DNA of 64,000 bases from UBA6918 sp040754425 (GTDB lineage: Bacteria > Pseudomonadota > Gammaproteobacteria > Burkholderiales > Thiobacillaceae), in assembly GCA_040754425.1 (NCBI GenBank), contig JBFMCR010000015.1, positions 62,001 to 126,000 of the forward strand, given 5' to 3'. A program made the translations under genes and the position numbers. Of the stretch, positions 16,346-24,180 are shown one piece after another (position 1 is the stretch's first letter; every line of letters begins with the position of its first letter). The notes under the pieces were generated by a model. The model was not told the DNA's origin. It did not search any database and saw only the letters and a program-made list of their open reading frames with translations.

Positions 16346-16672
16346 TTATTTCTTCGCCTTGAGGCCGATCGCATCCCAGAACAGGCCGGTGAAAATGCCG
16401 TGGGTATAGGAAAGCGCAAACGCCATGGCAATGGGTGCCAGCACATACCACCAGGTGCCCTCGATGAAGGTGCCGCCCCGGGCCGCGCACAACTCCGCCG
16501 TGGCCTTGTGGTAATACACGGTTTTCACGCCTTCCTGGACCGCGCAGGCGTCGAGCGTGGTGTGGGCAAGGCGAATGAAATCGCCGGAATATTTGAACAG
16601 GCCCCAGTAAAGGACGGCGGTGACGCCGCCCCACAGCAGGACCTTGCCAAGACTGGCCTTACTCGTAGCCAT
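16346..16672 (-). CDS. Small membrane protein upstream of the TSUP carrier
   Basis: A 108-residue protein that I do not recognise. It has one hydrophobic segment near residues 10-26 (VLLWGGVTAVLYWGLF) and another at 75-99. Between them lies a loop with two cysteines (DACAVQEG and ELCAARGG) that may form a disulfide in the periplasm. It is the first gene of a two-gene unit with the TSUP carrier. A role as accessory subunit is inference from position. Confidence 0.75.
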   Translation of the reverse strand: MATSKASLGKVLLWGGVTAVLYWGLFKYSGDFIRLAHTTLDACAVQEGVKTVYYHKATAELCAARGGTFIEGTWWYVLAPIAMAFALSYTHGIFTGLFWDAIGLKAKK

Positions 16673-16791
16673 TTGCTCAAATCTCCCCGTGACTTTTGAT
16701 GAGCGAATTGGTTGAAAACCGCTTGCAACCCGGAGACGGGCGCCGGAATTTGACGGAATTTTAACATTAAGCGGAATAAACTGGTCTTTTC

Positions 16792-17517
16792 ATGACAAAA
16801 CCAGGCCCTGTCCTGATGGAATTTCCGGCTTCCCTTCACATACTGGTCATCGAGGACAATCCCGACCTTGCGGCCAACGTCTGCGATTTCCTCGAAGCCA
16901 AGGGGCATGCCGTCGATGCCGCCGGCGACGGCATCACCGGCCTGCATCTGGCCGTCACCGGCAACTACGATGCCATCGTGCTCGACATCGTGCTGCCGGG
17001 CATGGACGGATTCACCCTGTGCCGCAAATTCCGCGACGAGGCCAGGCGCAACACCCCGGTGCTGATGCTCACCGCGCGCGATGCGCTCGACGACCGCGTG
17101 GCCGGCCTCGAATGCGGCGCCGACGACTACGTGCTCAAGCCCTTCGCCCTGCGCGAGCTGGAAGCGCGCCTGAAGGCGCTGGTGCGGCGTTCTAAAAGCG
17201 AGATGACGCCGGCGGTGCTGCGCATCGGCGACCTCGAATTCGACCCCGGCCTGGTCAGGGTGAAACGCGGCAGCCGCGCCATCAGCCTGCCGCCGATCCC
17301 GCTCAGGCTGCTGGAAACCCTGATGCGCGCCTCGCCCCAGGTCGTCAGGCGCGAGGAACTCGAACGCGCGGTGTGGGGCGATGCGCCGCCGGACTCCGAC
17401 GCCCTGCGCTCGCACATGCATATCCTGCGCGCCGCCATCGACGGCCCCGGCGAGCCCGCACTGATCCACACCCAGCGCGGCATCGGCTACCGCATCGCCC
17501 CGCCCGATGCGCTTTAG
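16792..17517 (+). CDS. OmpR/PhoB-family response regulator
   Basis: A 241-residue two-domain regulator. The receiver has its acidic pair ED (21-22), phosphoacceptor D65 (VLDIVLPGMDG) and the conserved Lys in YVLKPFALRE. The C-terminal winged helix ends RGIGYRIAPP. It overlaps the following sensor kinase gene by 11 bases. An alternative start at 16816 would remove eight residues; neither ATG has a strong ribosome-binding site. It is divergent from the TSUP unit and may control that or the downstream SulP gene. Confidence 0.93.
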   Translation: MTKPGPVLMEFPASLHILVIEDNPDLAANVCDFLEAKGHAVDAAGDGITGLHLAVTGNYDAIVLDIVLPGMDGFTLCRKFRDEARRNTPVLMLTARDALDDRVAGLECGADDYVLKPFALRELEARLKALVRRSKSEMTPAVLRIGDLEFDPGLVRVKRGSRAISLPPIPLRLLETLMRASPQVVRREELERAVWGDAPPDSDALRSHMHILRAAIDGPGEPALIHTQRGIGYRIAPPDAL

Positions 17518-18799
17518 CCGCAGCCTGCGCTTCCGTGTCGCCACCGCCTTCGCGGCCATCGGCGGCATCATCAGCCTGCTCATGGCCGCGGGCCTGTATG
17601 TCGGCGTGCAGGACGCAGGCCGGCGCCTGATCGACGAAACCCTGAATGCGGAAATGCAGGACTACCTCTCGCGCCGCGCCCGCAACCCGCGTTCGCTGCC
17701 GCCGGCCGCCGCCACCCTGCTCGGCTATGTACAGCCGGCCGATGCGGGCGAGCCCGCCCCGCCCGAAGCGGTCGCCGCGCTGCCGCCCGGCCTGCACGAA
17801 ATCCGCCTGGGCGAGGTGTTCCATCGCGTCGCCGTGGCCGAGCGCGGCGGCAAGCGCTATTTCCTGCTCTACAACGAAACCCTGTTCCGTCAGAAACAGG
17901 CCAGCCTGATTTTCTACCTGGCGCTGTTCGTCGTGCTCATGGCCGTGCTCTCCGGTGCGCTCGCGCTGTGGCTGGCCGAGCGCGTGATCGAACCGGTGAA
18001 GGAACTGGCGCGGCGCGTGCACGCCGTGCGCCCGGATGCGCATGCCGGCAGTCTCGCCGCGGACTTCCCGCACGACGAGGTGGGCGAACTGGCACAGGCT
18101 TTCGAGCAGACGCTCAACCGCCTGGCCGACTTCATCGAGCGCGAGCGCGCCTTCACCGCCGACGTCTCGCACGAACTGCGCACGCCCATCGCGGTGATTC
18201 GCGGCGCGGCCGAAGTGCTGCTGGCCGACGAGACCCGCCCGCAAAAGGACCGCCAGCGCCTGGAACGCATCGAGCGCGGCGCCGCCGACATGGCCGACCT
18301 TTCCGCCGCCCTCCTGGCAATGGCGCGCGAACGCGACGACGAGCGGCGCGAACCGCTCGACCTCGCCGTCCTGGTCGAGGAAACCATCGACAAGCACCAC
18401 CATCTTCTGGGCGGCAGGCCGGTCGAGGTCAGCCTGCAAATCGAGGCGCGGCCCAGGATCGCGGCCGACGCCAACCTGCTTTCCATCGTCATCGCCAATT
18501 TGCTGCGCAACAGCTTCACCTACACGGAAAAGGGCAGCATCCGCATCCGCCTTGGCGAACACGCGCTGGAAGTGGCCGACACCGGCCTCGGCATCCCGCG
18601 CGAGGCGCTGGACAAGGTGTTCCAGCGCCTCTACAAGGGCAGCCACAGCAAGGGCGCCGGCATCGGCCTTTCGCTGGTGAAGAAGATCTGCGACCGCTAC
18701 GGCTGGACCATCGCGCTGGAAAGCGAGGAAGGCAAGGGCACGCGCGCGCTGCTGCGTTTCCGGCCTGTGGCCGCGAGCCAGCCGCCCGCCCATCCATGA
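17507..18799 (+). CDS. Sensor histidine kinase (partner of the upstream regulator)
   Basis: A 430-residue membrane sensor kinase. TM1 spans about 12-34, a periplasmic domain about 35-132 and TM2 about 133-157, followed by a HAMP linker. The H box holds the phosphorylated H222 (DVSHELRTPIAV). The N box is NLLRNSF and the G boxes are DTGLGIP and GAGIGLSLVK. The periplasmic part contains no known sensor signature. It starts inside the regulator gene, so the two are translationally coupled. The signal is unknown. Confidence 0.93.
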   Translation: MRFSRSLRFRVATAFAAIGGIISLLMAAGLYVGVQDAGRRLIDETLNAEMQDYLSRRARNPRSLPPAAATLLGYVQPADAGEPAPPEAVAALPPGLHEIRLGEVFHRVAVAERGGKRYFLLYNETLFRQKQASLIFYLALFVVLMAVLSGALALWLAERVIEPVKELARRVHAVRPDAHAGSLAADFPHDEVGELAQAFEQTLNRLADFIERERAFTADVSHELRTPIAVIRGAAEVLLADETRPQKDRQRLERIERGAADMADLSAALLAMARERDDERREPLDLAVLVEETIDKHHHLLGGRPVEVSLQIEARPRIAADANLLSIVIANLLRNSFTYTEKGSIRIRLGEHALEVADTGLGIPREALDKVFQRLYKGSHSKGAGIGLSLVKKICDRYGWTIALESEEGKGTRALLRFRPVAASQPPAHP

Positions 18800-18883
18800 C
18801 GTTTTCTTTACGCAGGCTTGACGCCGGCGTTACATACTTTCGGCTATATCTTTTAGGTTTCCGTAAACCCGGTTTTGCCCGCA

Positions 18884-20692
18884 ATGTCCTCCATCGCCCC
18901 GCATACGCTTCCAGCCTGGCTCAAACCCTTCACCTCCTTCCTGCTGTGGTGGCCGCGCGTCAACCGCGACACCGTGCGCGCCGATCTCATGGCCGGACTC
19001 ACCGGCGCCCTGGTCGCGCTGCCGCAAGGCGTGGCCTTCGCCACCATCGCCGGCATGCCGCCCGAATACGGCCTGTACGCCGGCATGATCCCGGCCGTCA
19101 TCGCCGCCCTGTTCGGCTCCAGCTGGCACCTCGTGTCCGGCCCCACCACCGCCGCCTCCATCGTGCTGTTCTCGGTGCTGTCGCCGCATGCCGAGCCGGG
19201 CAGCGCGCAGTACGTGAGCCTTGCGCTCACGCTCACCTTCATGGTCGGCATCATTCAGATCGCCATGGGCCTGGCCAAGCTCGGTACCCTGGTGAACTTC
19301 ATCTCGCATTCGGTGGTGACGGGCTTCACCGCCGGCGCCGCCATCCTCATCGCCACCAACCAGGTCAAGCATTTCACCGGCATCGAGATTCCGCGCGGCG
19401 CCTCTTTCTATGACACCTGGGGCATGGCCTTCACGCACTTGGGCGACGCCGTGCCCGGCGTGTTCATGACCGGCATGTTCACCCTGCTGCTCGGCATCGC
19501 CGTCAAGCGCTGGCTGCCGAAGCTGCCCTACATGATCGTCGCCATGCTGGGCGGCGCCGTGTTCGGCTACGTGCTCACGGTGTGGCAAGGCATGGGCATG
19601 CCCACCGTCGGCGCGCTGCCCGCCAGCCTGCCGCCGCTGTCGGCGCCCTCGCTCGACCCCGAATCCATCCGCGCCATTGCCTCCGGCGTGATCGCCGTCA
19701 CCCTGCTGGCGCTGACCGAAGCGGTGTCGATCGCGCGCGCGCTGGCGGCGCGTTCCGGCCAGCACGTGGACGGCAACCAGGAATTCGTCGGCCAGGGCCT
19801 GTCCAACCTCGCCGGCGCCTTCTTCTCCGGCTACGTCGCCACGGGCTCCTTCAACCGCAGCGGCGTCAACTTCGCCGCCGGCGCCAAGACCCCCATCGCC
19901 GCCATGCTCGCCGGCGTGTTCCTGCTGGTGCTGGTGCTGTTCGTGGCGCCGTGGGCGCAATATCTGCCCAACGCAGCCATGGCCGGCATCCTGTTCCTGG
20001 TGGCATGGGGCCTCATCGACTTCGAGGAAATACGCCACGTGCTGAAGACCAGCCGCACCGAGTCCGCCATCATGCTCGCGACCTTCGCATCCACCCTCTT
20101 CCTCACCCTGGAAGAAGCCATCATCATCGGCGTGCTGCTGTCGCTGGCCATCTATCTTTCGCGCACCTCCAAACCGCAGGTGCGCGTGCGCGTGCCCAAC
20201 CCGCACAGCGAGCGCCGCAAGTTCATCGACGCCGACCATGCGCCGCAGTGCCCGCAGCTCAGGTTCGTGCGCATCGACGGTTCGCTCTTCTTCGGCGCCA
20301 CCTCGCACATCCGCGAGTCGCTGGCCGCGCAGGACCAGAAGAACCCTGGGCAGAAGCATGTGGCCATCGTCGCGCACGGCATCAACTTCATCGACCTCGC
20401 CGGCGCCGAGTACCTCGCCGAAGAGGCCGAGCGCCGCAGAGCCGAAGGCGGCGGCCTGTACTTCATCCGCGTCAAGGACACGGTGCAGGAACAGCTGGCG
20501 GAAAGCGGCGCGCTCAAGGCCATCGGCGGCGCCAACCTGTTCGACTCCAAGTCCGACGCCATCGCCACCATCTTCAAGCGCCTCGACCCCGAAGTCTGCC
20601 GCACCTGCAAGGCGCGCATCTTCCGCGAGTGCGGCGGCCAGACCCAGGCGGCCGTCGCGCACGAACCCCCGCTGCAGGTGCAGCATGCCTGA
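18884..20692 (+). CDS. SulP family anion transporter with STAS domain
   Basis: A 602-residue SLC26/SulP carrier with about 12 membrane segments followed by a cytoplasmic STAS domain (about 455-560). The SulP signature appears as ALPQGVAFATIAGMPPEYGLYA near the N-terminus. The C-terminal tail has a Cys pair (EVCRTCKARIFRECGG) that could bind metal. Members carry sulfate or bicarbonate; a choice is not possible from sequence. The start at 18884 (MSSIAPH) is preferred to a TTG nine bases earlier. Its stop overlaps the Usp-like gene by eight bases. Confidence 0.93.
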   Translation: MSSIAPHTLPAWLKPFTSFLLWWPRVNRDTVRADLMAGLTGALVALPQGVAFATIAGMPPEYGLYAGMIPAVIAALFGSSWHLVSGPTTAASIVLFSVLSPHAEPGSAQYVSLALTLTFMVGIIQIAMGLAKLGTLVNFISHSVVTGFTAGAAILIATNQVKHFTGIEIPRGASFYDTWGMAFTHLGDAVPGVFMTGMFTLLLGIAVKRWLPKLPYMIVAMLGGAVFGYVLTVWQGMGMPTVGALPASLPPLSAPSLDPESIRAIASGVIAVTLLALTEAVSIARALAARSGQHVDGNQEFVGQGLSNLAGAFFSGYVATGSFNRSGVNFAAGAKTPIAAMLAGVFLLVLVLFVAPWAQYLPNAAMAGILFLVAWGLIDFEEIRHVLKTSRTESAIMLATFASTLFLTLEEAIIIGVLLSLAIYLSRTSKPQVRVRVPNPHSERRKFIDADHAPQCPQLRFVRIDGSLFFGATSHIRESLAAQDQKNPGQKHVAIVAHGINFIDLAGAEYLAEEAERRRAEGGGLYFIRVKDTVQEQLAESGALKAIGGANLFDSKSDAIATIFKRLDPEVCRTCKARIFRECGGQTQAAVAHEPPLQVQHA

Positions 20693-21158
20693 GGCGCGCC
20701 CCTACCGGCGCGTGCTGGCGCTGATCCGCCTCGACGGCACGGATGAACACATTGCACGCAAGGCGCTGCTGCTCGCGCGCCTGAATCGCGCCGAGCTGCT
20801 GTTGCTACATCTCATCGAGCCGGACGCCGCGCTCGACGGCGGCTATCCCGCAGCCGGCGCAAGAAAGGAAGCCGCGGCGCTGGAAGCGGGCGCCGTGCGC
20901 CGGCTGGGTTTTCTGGCCGCGCAGCTTGGCGCGGGCGAAGCCGAATGCGTCGCCCTGCACGGCCCGGCGCGGCAGACGTTCAGACAGGCGGTGAAGAAAT
21001 GGCGTCCCGAACTGGTGGTGTCGGCGCAGGACTTCGATTTTCTGTCAGGCGCGCACGACGTGCTGATCCTCGGCCGCAACAGCCGCGCGCAAGGCGGCTG
21101 GCTGGTCGGCCGCTTCCTCAACCGGCTGGGCGCACAGCTCCTGCCCGCCGGCCGGTAA
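20685..21158 (+). CDS. Universal stress protein-like protein
   Basis: A 157-residue UspA-fold protein: RVLALIRLDGTDEHIARKA opens the alpha/beta domain, and the ATP-loop region is represented by LILGRNSRAQGG. The classical G-x2-G-x9-G-S loop is not intact, so nucleotide binding is uncertain. It overlaps the SulP stop by eight bases. Usp domains often accompany SulP carriers, and a regulatory role on the carrier is plausible. Confidence 0.75.
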   Translation: MPEARPYRRVLALIRLDGTDEHIARKALLLARLNRAELLLLHLIEPDAALDGGYPAAGARKEAAALEAGAVRRLGFLAAQLGAGEAECVALHGPARQTFRQAVKKWRPELVVSAQDFDFLSGAHDVLILGRNSRAQGGWLVGRFLNRLGAQLLPAGR

Positions 21159-21162
21159 GCGA

Positions 21163-21537
21163 TTACTTCCTCTCGACCCTGCCGCCCGCGGCCTTGTAGC
21201 CTTCGAGTCCGCCCTCGATGAAGCGCGCCTTGATGCCCTCGGCATGCAGGCGGTCGACCACGCTGTTCGACACGCTGCCGCCGCGCACGCAGTAGATCAC
21301 CACGTCGTGGGTCTTGGGCACGGCGGAAATCCAGGCGTCGATTTTTTCCGGATCCTTCCAGAACGCGCCGGGGATGATTTCGTGCGAAGCCTTGTAGTCC
21401 GCCTCGCGCCGCACGTCCAGCACCAGCGCGTGGTCGGGTTCGACCCTGGCCGGATGGATGCTGCGCGGCAGGTCCGGGCACTTGTCGGTGGGGTTGGCGC
21501 AGCCGCAGCGCCTGGGTGCCTGGTTGGTGTCTTCCAT
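21163..21537 (-). CDS. Single-domain rhodanese-like sulfurtransferase
   Basis: A 124-residue rhodanese domain with active cysteine C83 in the loop CVRGGSVS. It has the fold marks ALVLDVRREADY near residue 37 and GGLEGYKAAGG at the end. The N-terminus has three extra Cys (RRCGCANPTDKC, C11, C13, C20) that may bind metal or pass sulfane sulfur. It lies seven bases downstream of the chromate transporter gene on the same strand, so it is probably cotranscribed. Confidence 0.88.
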   Translation of the reverse strand: MEDTNQAPRRCGCANPTDKCPDLPRSIHPARVEPDHALVLDVRREADYKASHEIIPGAFWKDPEKIDAWISAVPKTHDVVIYCVRGGSVSNSVVDRLHAEGIKARFIEGGLEGYKAAGGRVERK

Positions 21538-21544
21538 GCTGTCC

Positions 21545-22936
21545 TCAGATCAATAATGTATAAACCGGCCCGAGCAGGGCGCACACGCCGATCAGCTTCA
21601 TGATGTCGGCCCGGTATTTCCACAGCGCGACGAAGGCAGCGACCGCCACGATGAGCGGGAACCATTCGAAGCTGCCGGCGAAAGGTTCGGCCGATGTGCC
21701 CTGCGGCCAGAAAGCATGCCACGCGAAGAATACCGCGAGATTGAGGATCACGCCCACTACCGCGGCGGTGATGCCGGTCAGCGGTGCGGTGAATTTGAGT
21801 TCGCCGCGCGTGGCCTCGACCAGCGGCGCACCGGCGAGGATGAACAGGAAGGACGGCAGGAAGGTGAAGAAGGTCGCCACCGCCGCCCCGGCGAGGCCGG
21901 CCAATACCGAATTCTCGAACACCCCTTTGGCCACGCCGCCGAGGTAGCCCACCCAGGTGACGACCATGATGAGCGGTCCCGGCGTGGTCTCGCCCAGCGC
22001 GAGACCGTCCATCATCTGCGGCCCGGTGAGCCAGCCATAATGCTCGACCCCGCCCTGATAGACGTAGGGCAGCACGGCATAGGCGCCGCCGATGGTGAGG
22101 AAGGCCGCCTTGGTGAAAAATTCGCCCATGCGCCAAAGCGTCGGCTCCTCCCTGAGCGCGAGCATGGCGAGCAGCCAGATGAGCGTGAAGACGAGCAGCT
22201 TCAAGGCCAGCCTGCCCCAGGAAAATTTCGCATGCGCCGGCGCGAGGGAGTCGTCATCGATGAGCGCGGCGCCGAAGGATTTGTAACTTGCGCCCTGTCC
22301 GCCGCCGCTTTCGAACTTGGCCGGCGCAAACCTGCTGCCGAGTGCGCCAAGCAGTCCGGCCGCCAGCACGATCCAGGGAAAGCCGATGTCGAACACGAAA
22401 ATGCCGATGAAGGCGAGCGCCGCCATGGCCCACAGTACTTCGTTGTTCAAGGCGCGCGCACCGATGCGCCAGGCCGCGAACAGCACGATCGCCACCACCG
22501 CCGGCTTGATGCCGTAGAAGATGCCCTGTACCAGCGGCACGCCGCCCCAGGCGAGGTAGACGCCTGCGAGCAGCGACAACAGGAAGAAGGCGGGCAGGAA
22601 GAACAGCACCCCGGCGATCACCCCGCCCCAGATGCCGTGCATGAGCCAGGCGATGTAGATGGCGAGCTGGGTCGCCTCCGGCCCCGGCAGCAGCATGCAG
22701 TAATTGAGTGCGTGCAGGAAGCGGCGCTCGGAAATCCAGCGCCGCTTTTCCACCAGCTCCCGGTGCATCATGGAAATCTGCCCGGCCGGCCCGCCGAAGC
22801 CGATGAGGCCGAGCTTGAACCAGAACTTGAACGCTTCGCCCATCGATACGGGCGCGGGAGGGGTTTGCGGTGCGGTGTCCAGGATGAATCCTCCAAGCGG
22901 GCGAGACTTGCCAATTGCCAAGCCAGGATGGGACAC
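21545..22936 (-). CDS. chrA: Chromate transporter, long (two-domain) ChrA type
   Basis: A 463-residue membrane protein of the CHR family with two homologous halves. The first carries FGGPAGQISMMHRELVEK and PGPEATQLAIY; the second carries TIGGAYAVLPYV and GETTPGPLIMVVTWVGYLGG. It exports chromate by antiport in characterised relatives. The GTG at 22936 gives a 31-residue polar lead; an internal ATG at residue 32 (MGEAFKFW) could be the true start. With the rhodanese gene it forms a two-gene unit. Confidence 0.9.
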   Translation of the reverse strand: MSHPGLAIGKSRPLGGFILDTAPQTPPAPVSMGEAFKFWFKLGLIGFGGPAGQISMMHRELVEKRRWISERRFLHALNYCMLLPGPEATQLAIYIAWLMHGIWGGVIAGVLFFLPAFFLLSLLAGVYLAWGGVPLVQGIFYGIKPAVVAIVLFAAWRIGARALNNEVLWAMAALAFIGIFVFDIGFPWIVLAAGLLGALGSRFAPAKFESGGGQGASYKSFGAALIDDDSLAPAHAKFSWGRLALKLLVFTLIWLLAMLALREEPTLWRMGEFFTKAAFLTIGGAYAVLPYVYQGGVEHYGWLTGPQMMDGLALGETTPGPLIMVVTWVGYLGGVAKGVFENSVLAGLAGAAVATFFTFLPSFLFILAGAPLVEATRGELKFTAPLTGITAAVVGVILNLAVFFAWHAFWPQGTSAEPFAGSFEWFPLIVAVAAFVALWKYRADIMKLIGVCALLGPVYTLLI

Positions 22937-22999
22937 CGTCTTGCAAAAAGATTTCAGGATGCCTGGGCTGGCGCTCCGGCGGCTACGGAAGCGATTGTA

Positions 23000-23497
23000 T
23001 TAGGCGCGCAATTCTTTATCCAGCAGGGCCTTGAGCTTGACGAAATCCAGCTCGCCGATCTTCTTTTCCAGCACTGCGCCGTCCCTGCCGATGATGAAAC
23101 TGGTGGGCGTGAGGCTGACGTTGCCGAAGGCCGCCACCGCCTCGCCCTTCACGTCCAGCGCCACCGGAAAGGGCAGTTGCCTGTCATTCACGAACTTCGT
23201 CACGTAGTTGGGCGGGTCGTAGGGCATGGCCACGGCGATGATCTCGAAGCCCCTGTCCTTGTACGCCTTGTAGGTCTCGACCATGCCCGGCATTTCCTTG
23301 ATGCAGCCGGGGCAGGAGGTGGCCCAGAAGTTGACCAGCACCACCTTGCCGCGCAGGTCGGCGAGCGCGATCTTCTCGCCCGTCAGCGTGGTGAATGAAG
23401 AGGCCGGCGCCTGCGGCCTGGATACCAGGGCATAGATCAGCGCGCCGCCGATGAAGAAGGCGAGCAGCACGCCGGCGATGAGTTTGGTCTTGGTCAT
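23000..23497 (-). CDS. Membrane-anchored thioredoxin-like protein (TlpA/ResA type)
   Basis: A 165-residue protein with one N-terminal membrane anchor (residues 5-25) and a periplasmic thioredoxin fold. The redox pair is C62-C65 (ATSCPGCIKEMP). The cis-proline is in LTPTSFIIG. Such proteins reduce disulfides during cytochrome c or copper-protein assembly. The start at 23497 overlaps the stop of the preceding carbonic anhydrase-like gene by ATGA, so the two are cotranscribed. Confidence 0.92.
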   Translation of the reverse strand: MTKTKLIAGVLLAFFIGGALIYALVSRPQAPASSFTTLTGEKIALADLRGKVVLVNFWATSCPGCIKEMPGMVETYKAYKDRGFEIIAVAMPYDPPNYVTKFVNDRQLPFPVALDVKGEAVAAFGNVSLTPTSFIIGRDGAVLEKKIGELDFVKLKALLDKELRA

Positions 23498-24024
23498 GGG
23501 TAGGCTCGCATGAGCTCGATGTAGTGTTCGGCCGAGTAGTTGAAATAGGCAATCTCTTCCGCCGTCAGTTCCCGCACCATCTTGGCCGGGCGGCCCAGGT
23601 ACAGGTAACCGGACTCCAGCACCTTGCCTTCCGGCACCAGCGAGCCTGCGCCCAGTAGCACGTGTTTTTTCACCACGGCGCGGTCGAGGATGATGGAACC
23701 CATGCCGATCAGGCATTCATCCTCGATCGTGCAGGCGTGCAGGATCACGCCGTGGCCCACGGTCACGCGCGCGCCGATCGTGAGCGGCCCGCCTGCAGGA
23801 TTTTCCGGGGTCTTGTGCGACACGTGCAACACGGAATTGTCCTGGATGTTGGTGGCAGCGCCGATGGCAATCGAATTGACGTCGCCGCGCACCACCGCGC
23901 CCGGCCACACCGAGGCGTTCTCGCCCAGGCTCACCTCGCCGATCACCGTGGCGCGCGGATGCACCCAGGCGCCGGCGGCGAACTCGGGATGAATGCCGTT
24001 GAAGGGGCTGATGACTGAATCCAT
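23494..24024 (-). CDS. Gamma carbonic anhydrase-like protein (YrdA/PaaY type)
   Basis: A 176-residue left-handed beta-helix protein with the three metal-binding histidines H67 (NSVLHVSH), H91 and H96 (VGHGVILHAC). The conserved R46 and D48 are in VVRGDVNSI. Bacterial YrdA-type members are common; many show little or no carbonic anhydrase activity. This is the second gamma-CA fold in the window and is clearly a different subgroup from the Cam-type protein at 14578-15138. ATG at 24024. Confidence 0.9.
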   Translation of the reverse strand: MDSVISPFNGIHPEFAAGAWVHPRATVIGEVSLGENASVWPGAVVRGDVNSIAIGAATNIQDNSVLHVSHKTPENPAGGPLTIGARVTVGHGVILHACTIEDECLIGMGSIILDRAVVKKHVLLGAGSLVPEGKVLESGYLYLGRPAKMVRELTAEEIAYFNYSAEHYIELMRAYP

Positions 24025-24098
24025 GTCGGACAAAGGGTTGAAAGTGGCGATTCCGGCGTGAATTATAATCCCTGCGGACAAAACCTTTTTTGCACAAA

Positions 24099-24153
24099 GA
24101 GGACATGAGGACAAGAGGTTTTCTACCCGGTTTCCTCTTGCCCTCCTGTCCTC
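24099..24153. repeat. Purine/pyrimidine-rich palindrome upstream of prlC
   Basis: Left arm GAGGACATGAGGACAAGAGG (24099-24118) and right arm CCTCTTGCCCTCCTGTCCTC (24134-24153) match at 18 of 20 positions around a 15-base loop. It sits 27 bases before the prlC ATG. It is a clear member of the dispersed intergenic palindrome family. Confidence 0.8.
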
Positions 24154-24180
24154 ATCGTTAATCATGCCTTCAGGTATTTT

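Noticed and set aside
18830..20686. 618-codon minus-strand frame opposite the SulP gene
   Set aside because: Composition is His/Gly/Asp-rich noise typical of an antisense frame; the plus strand encodes a complete SulP transporter.
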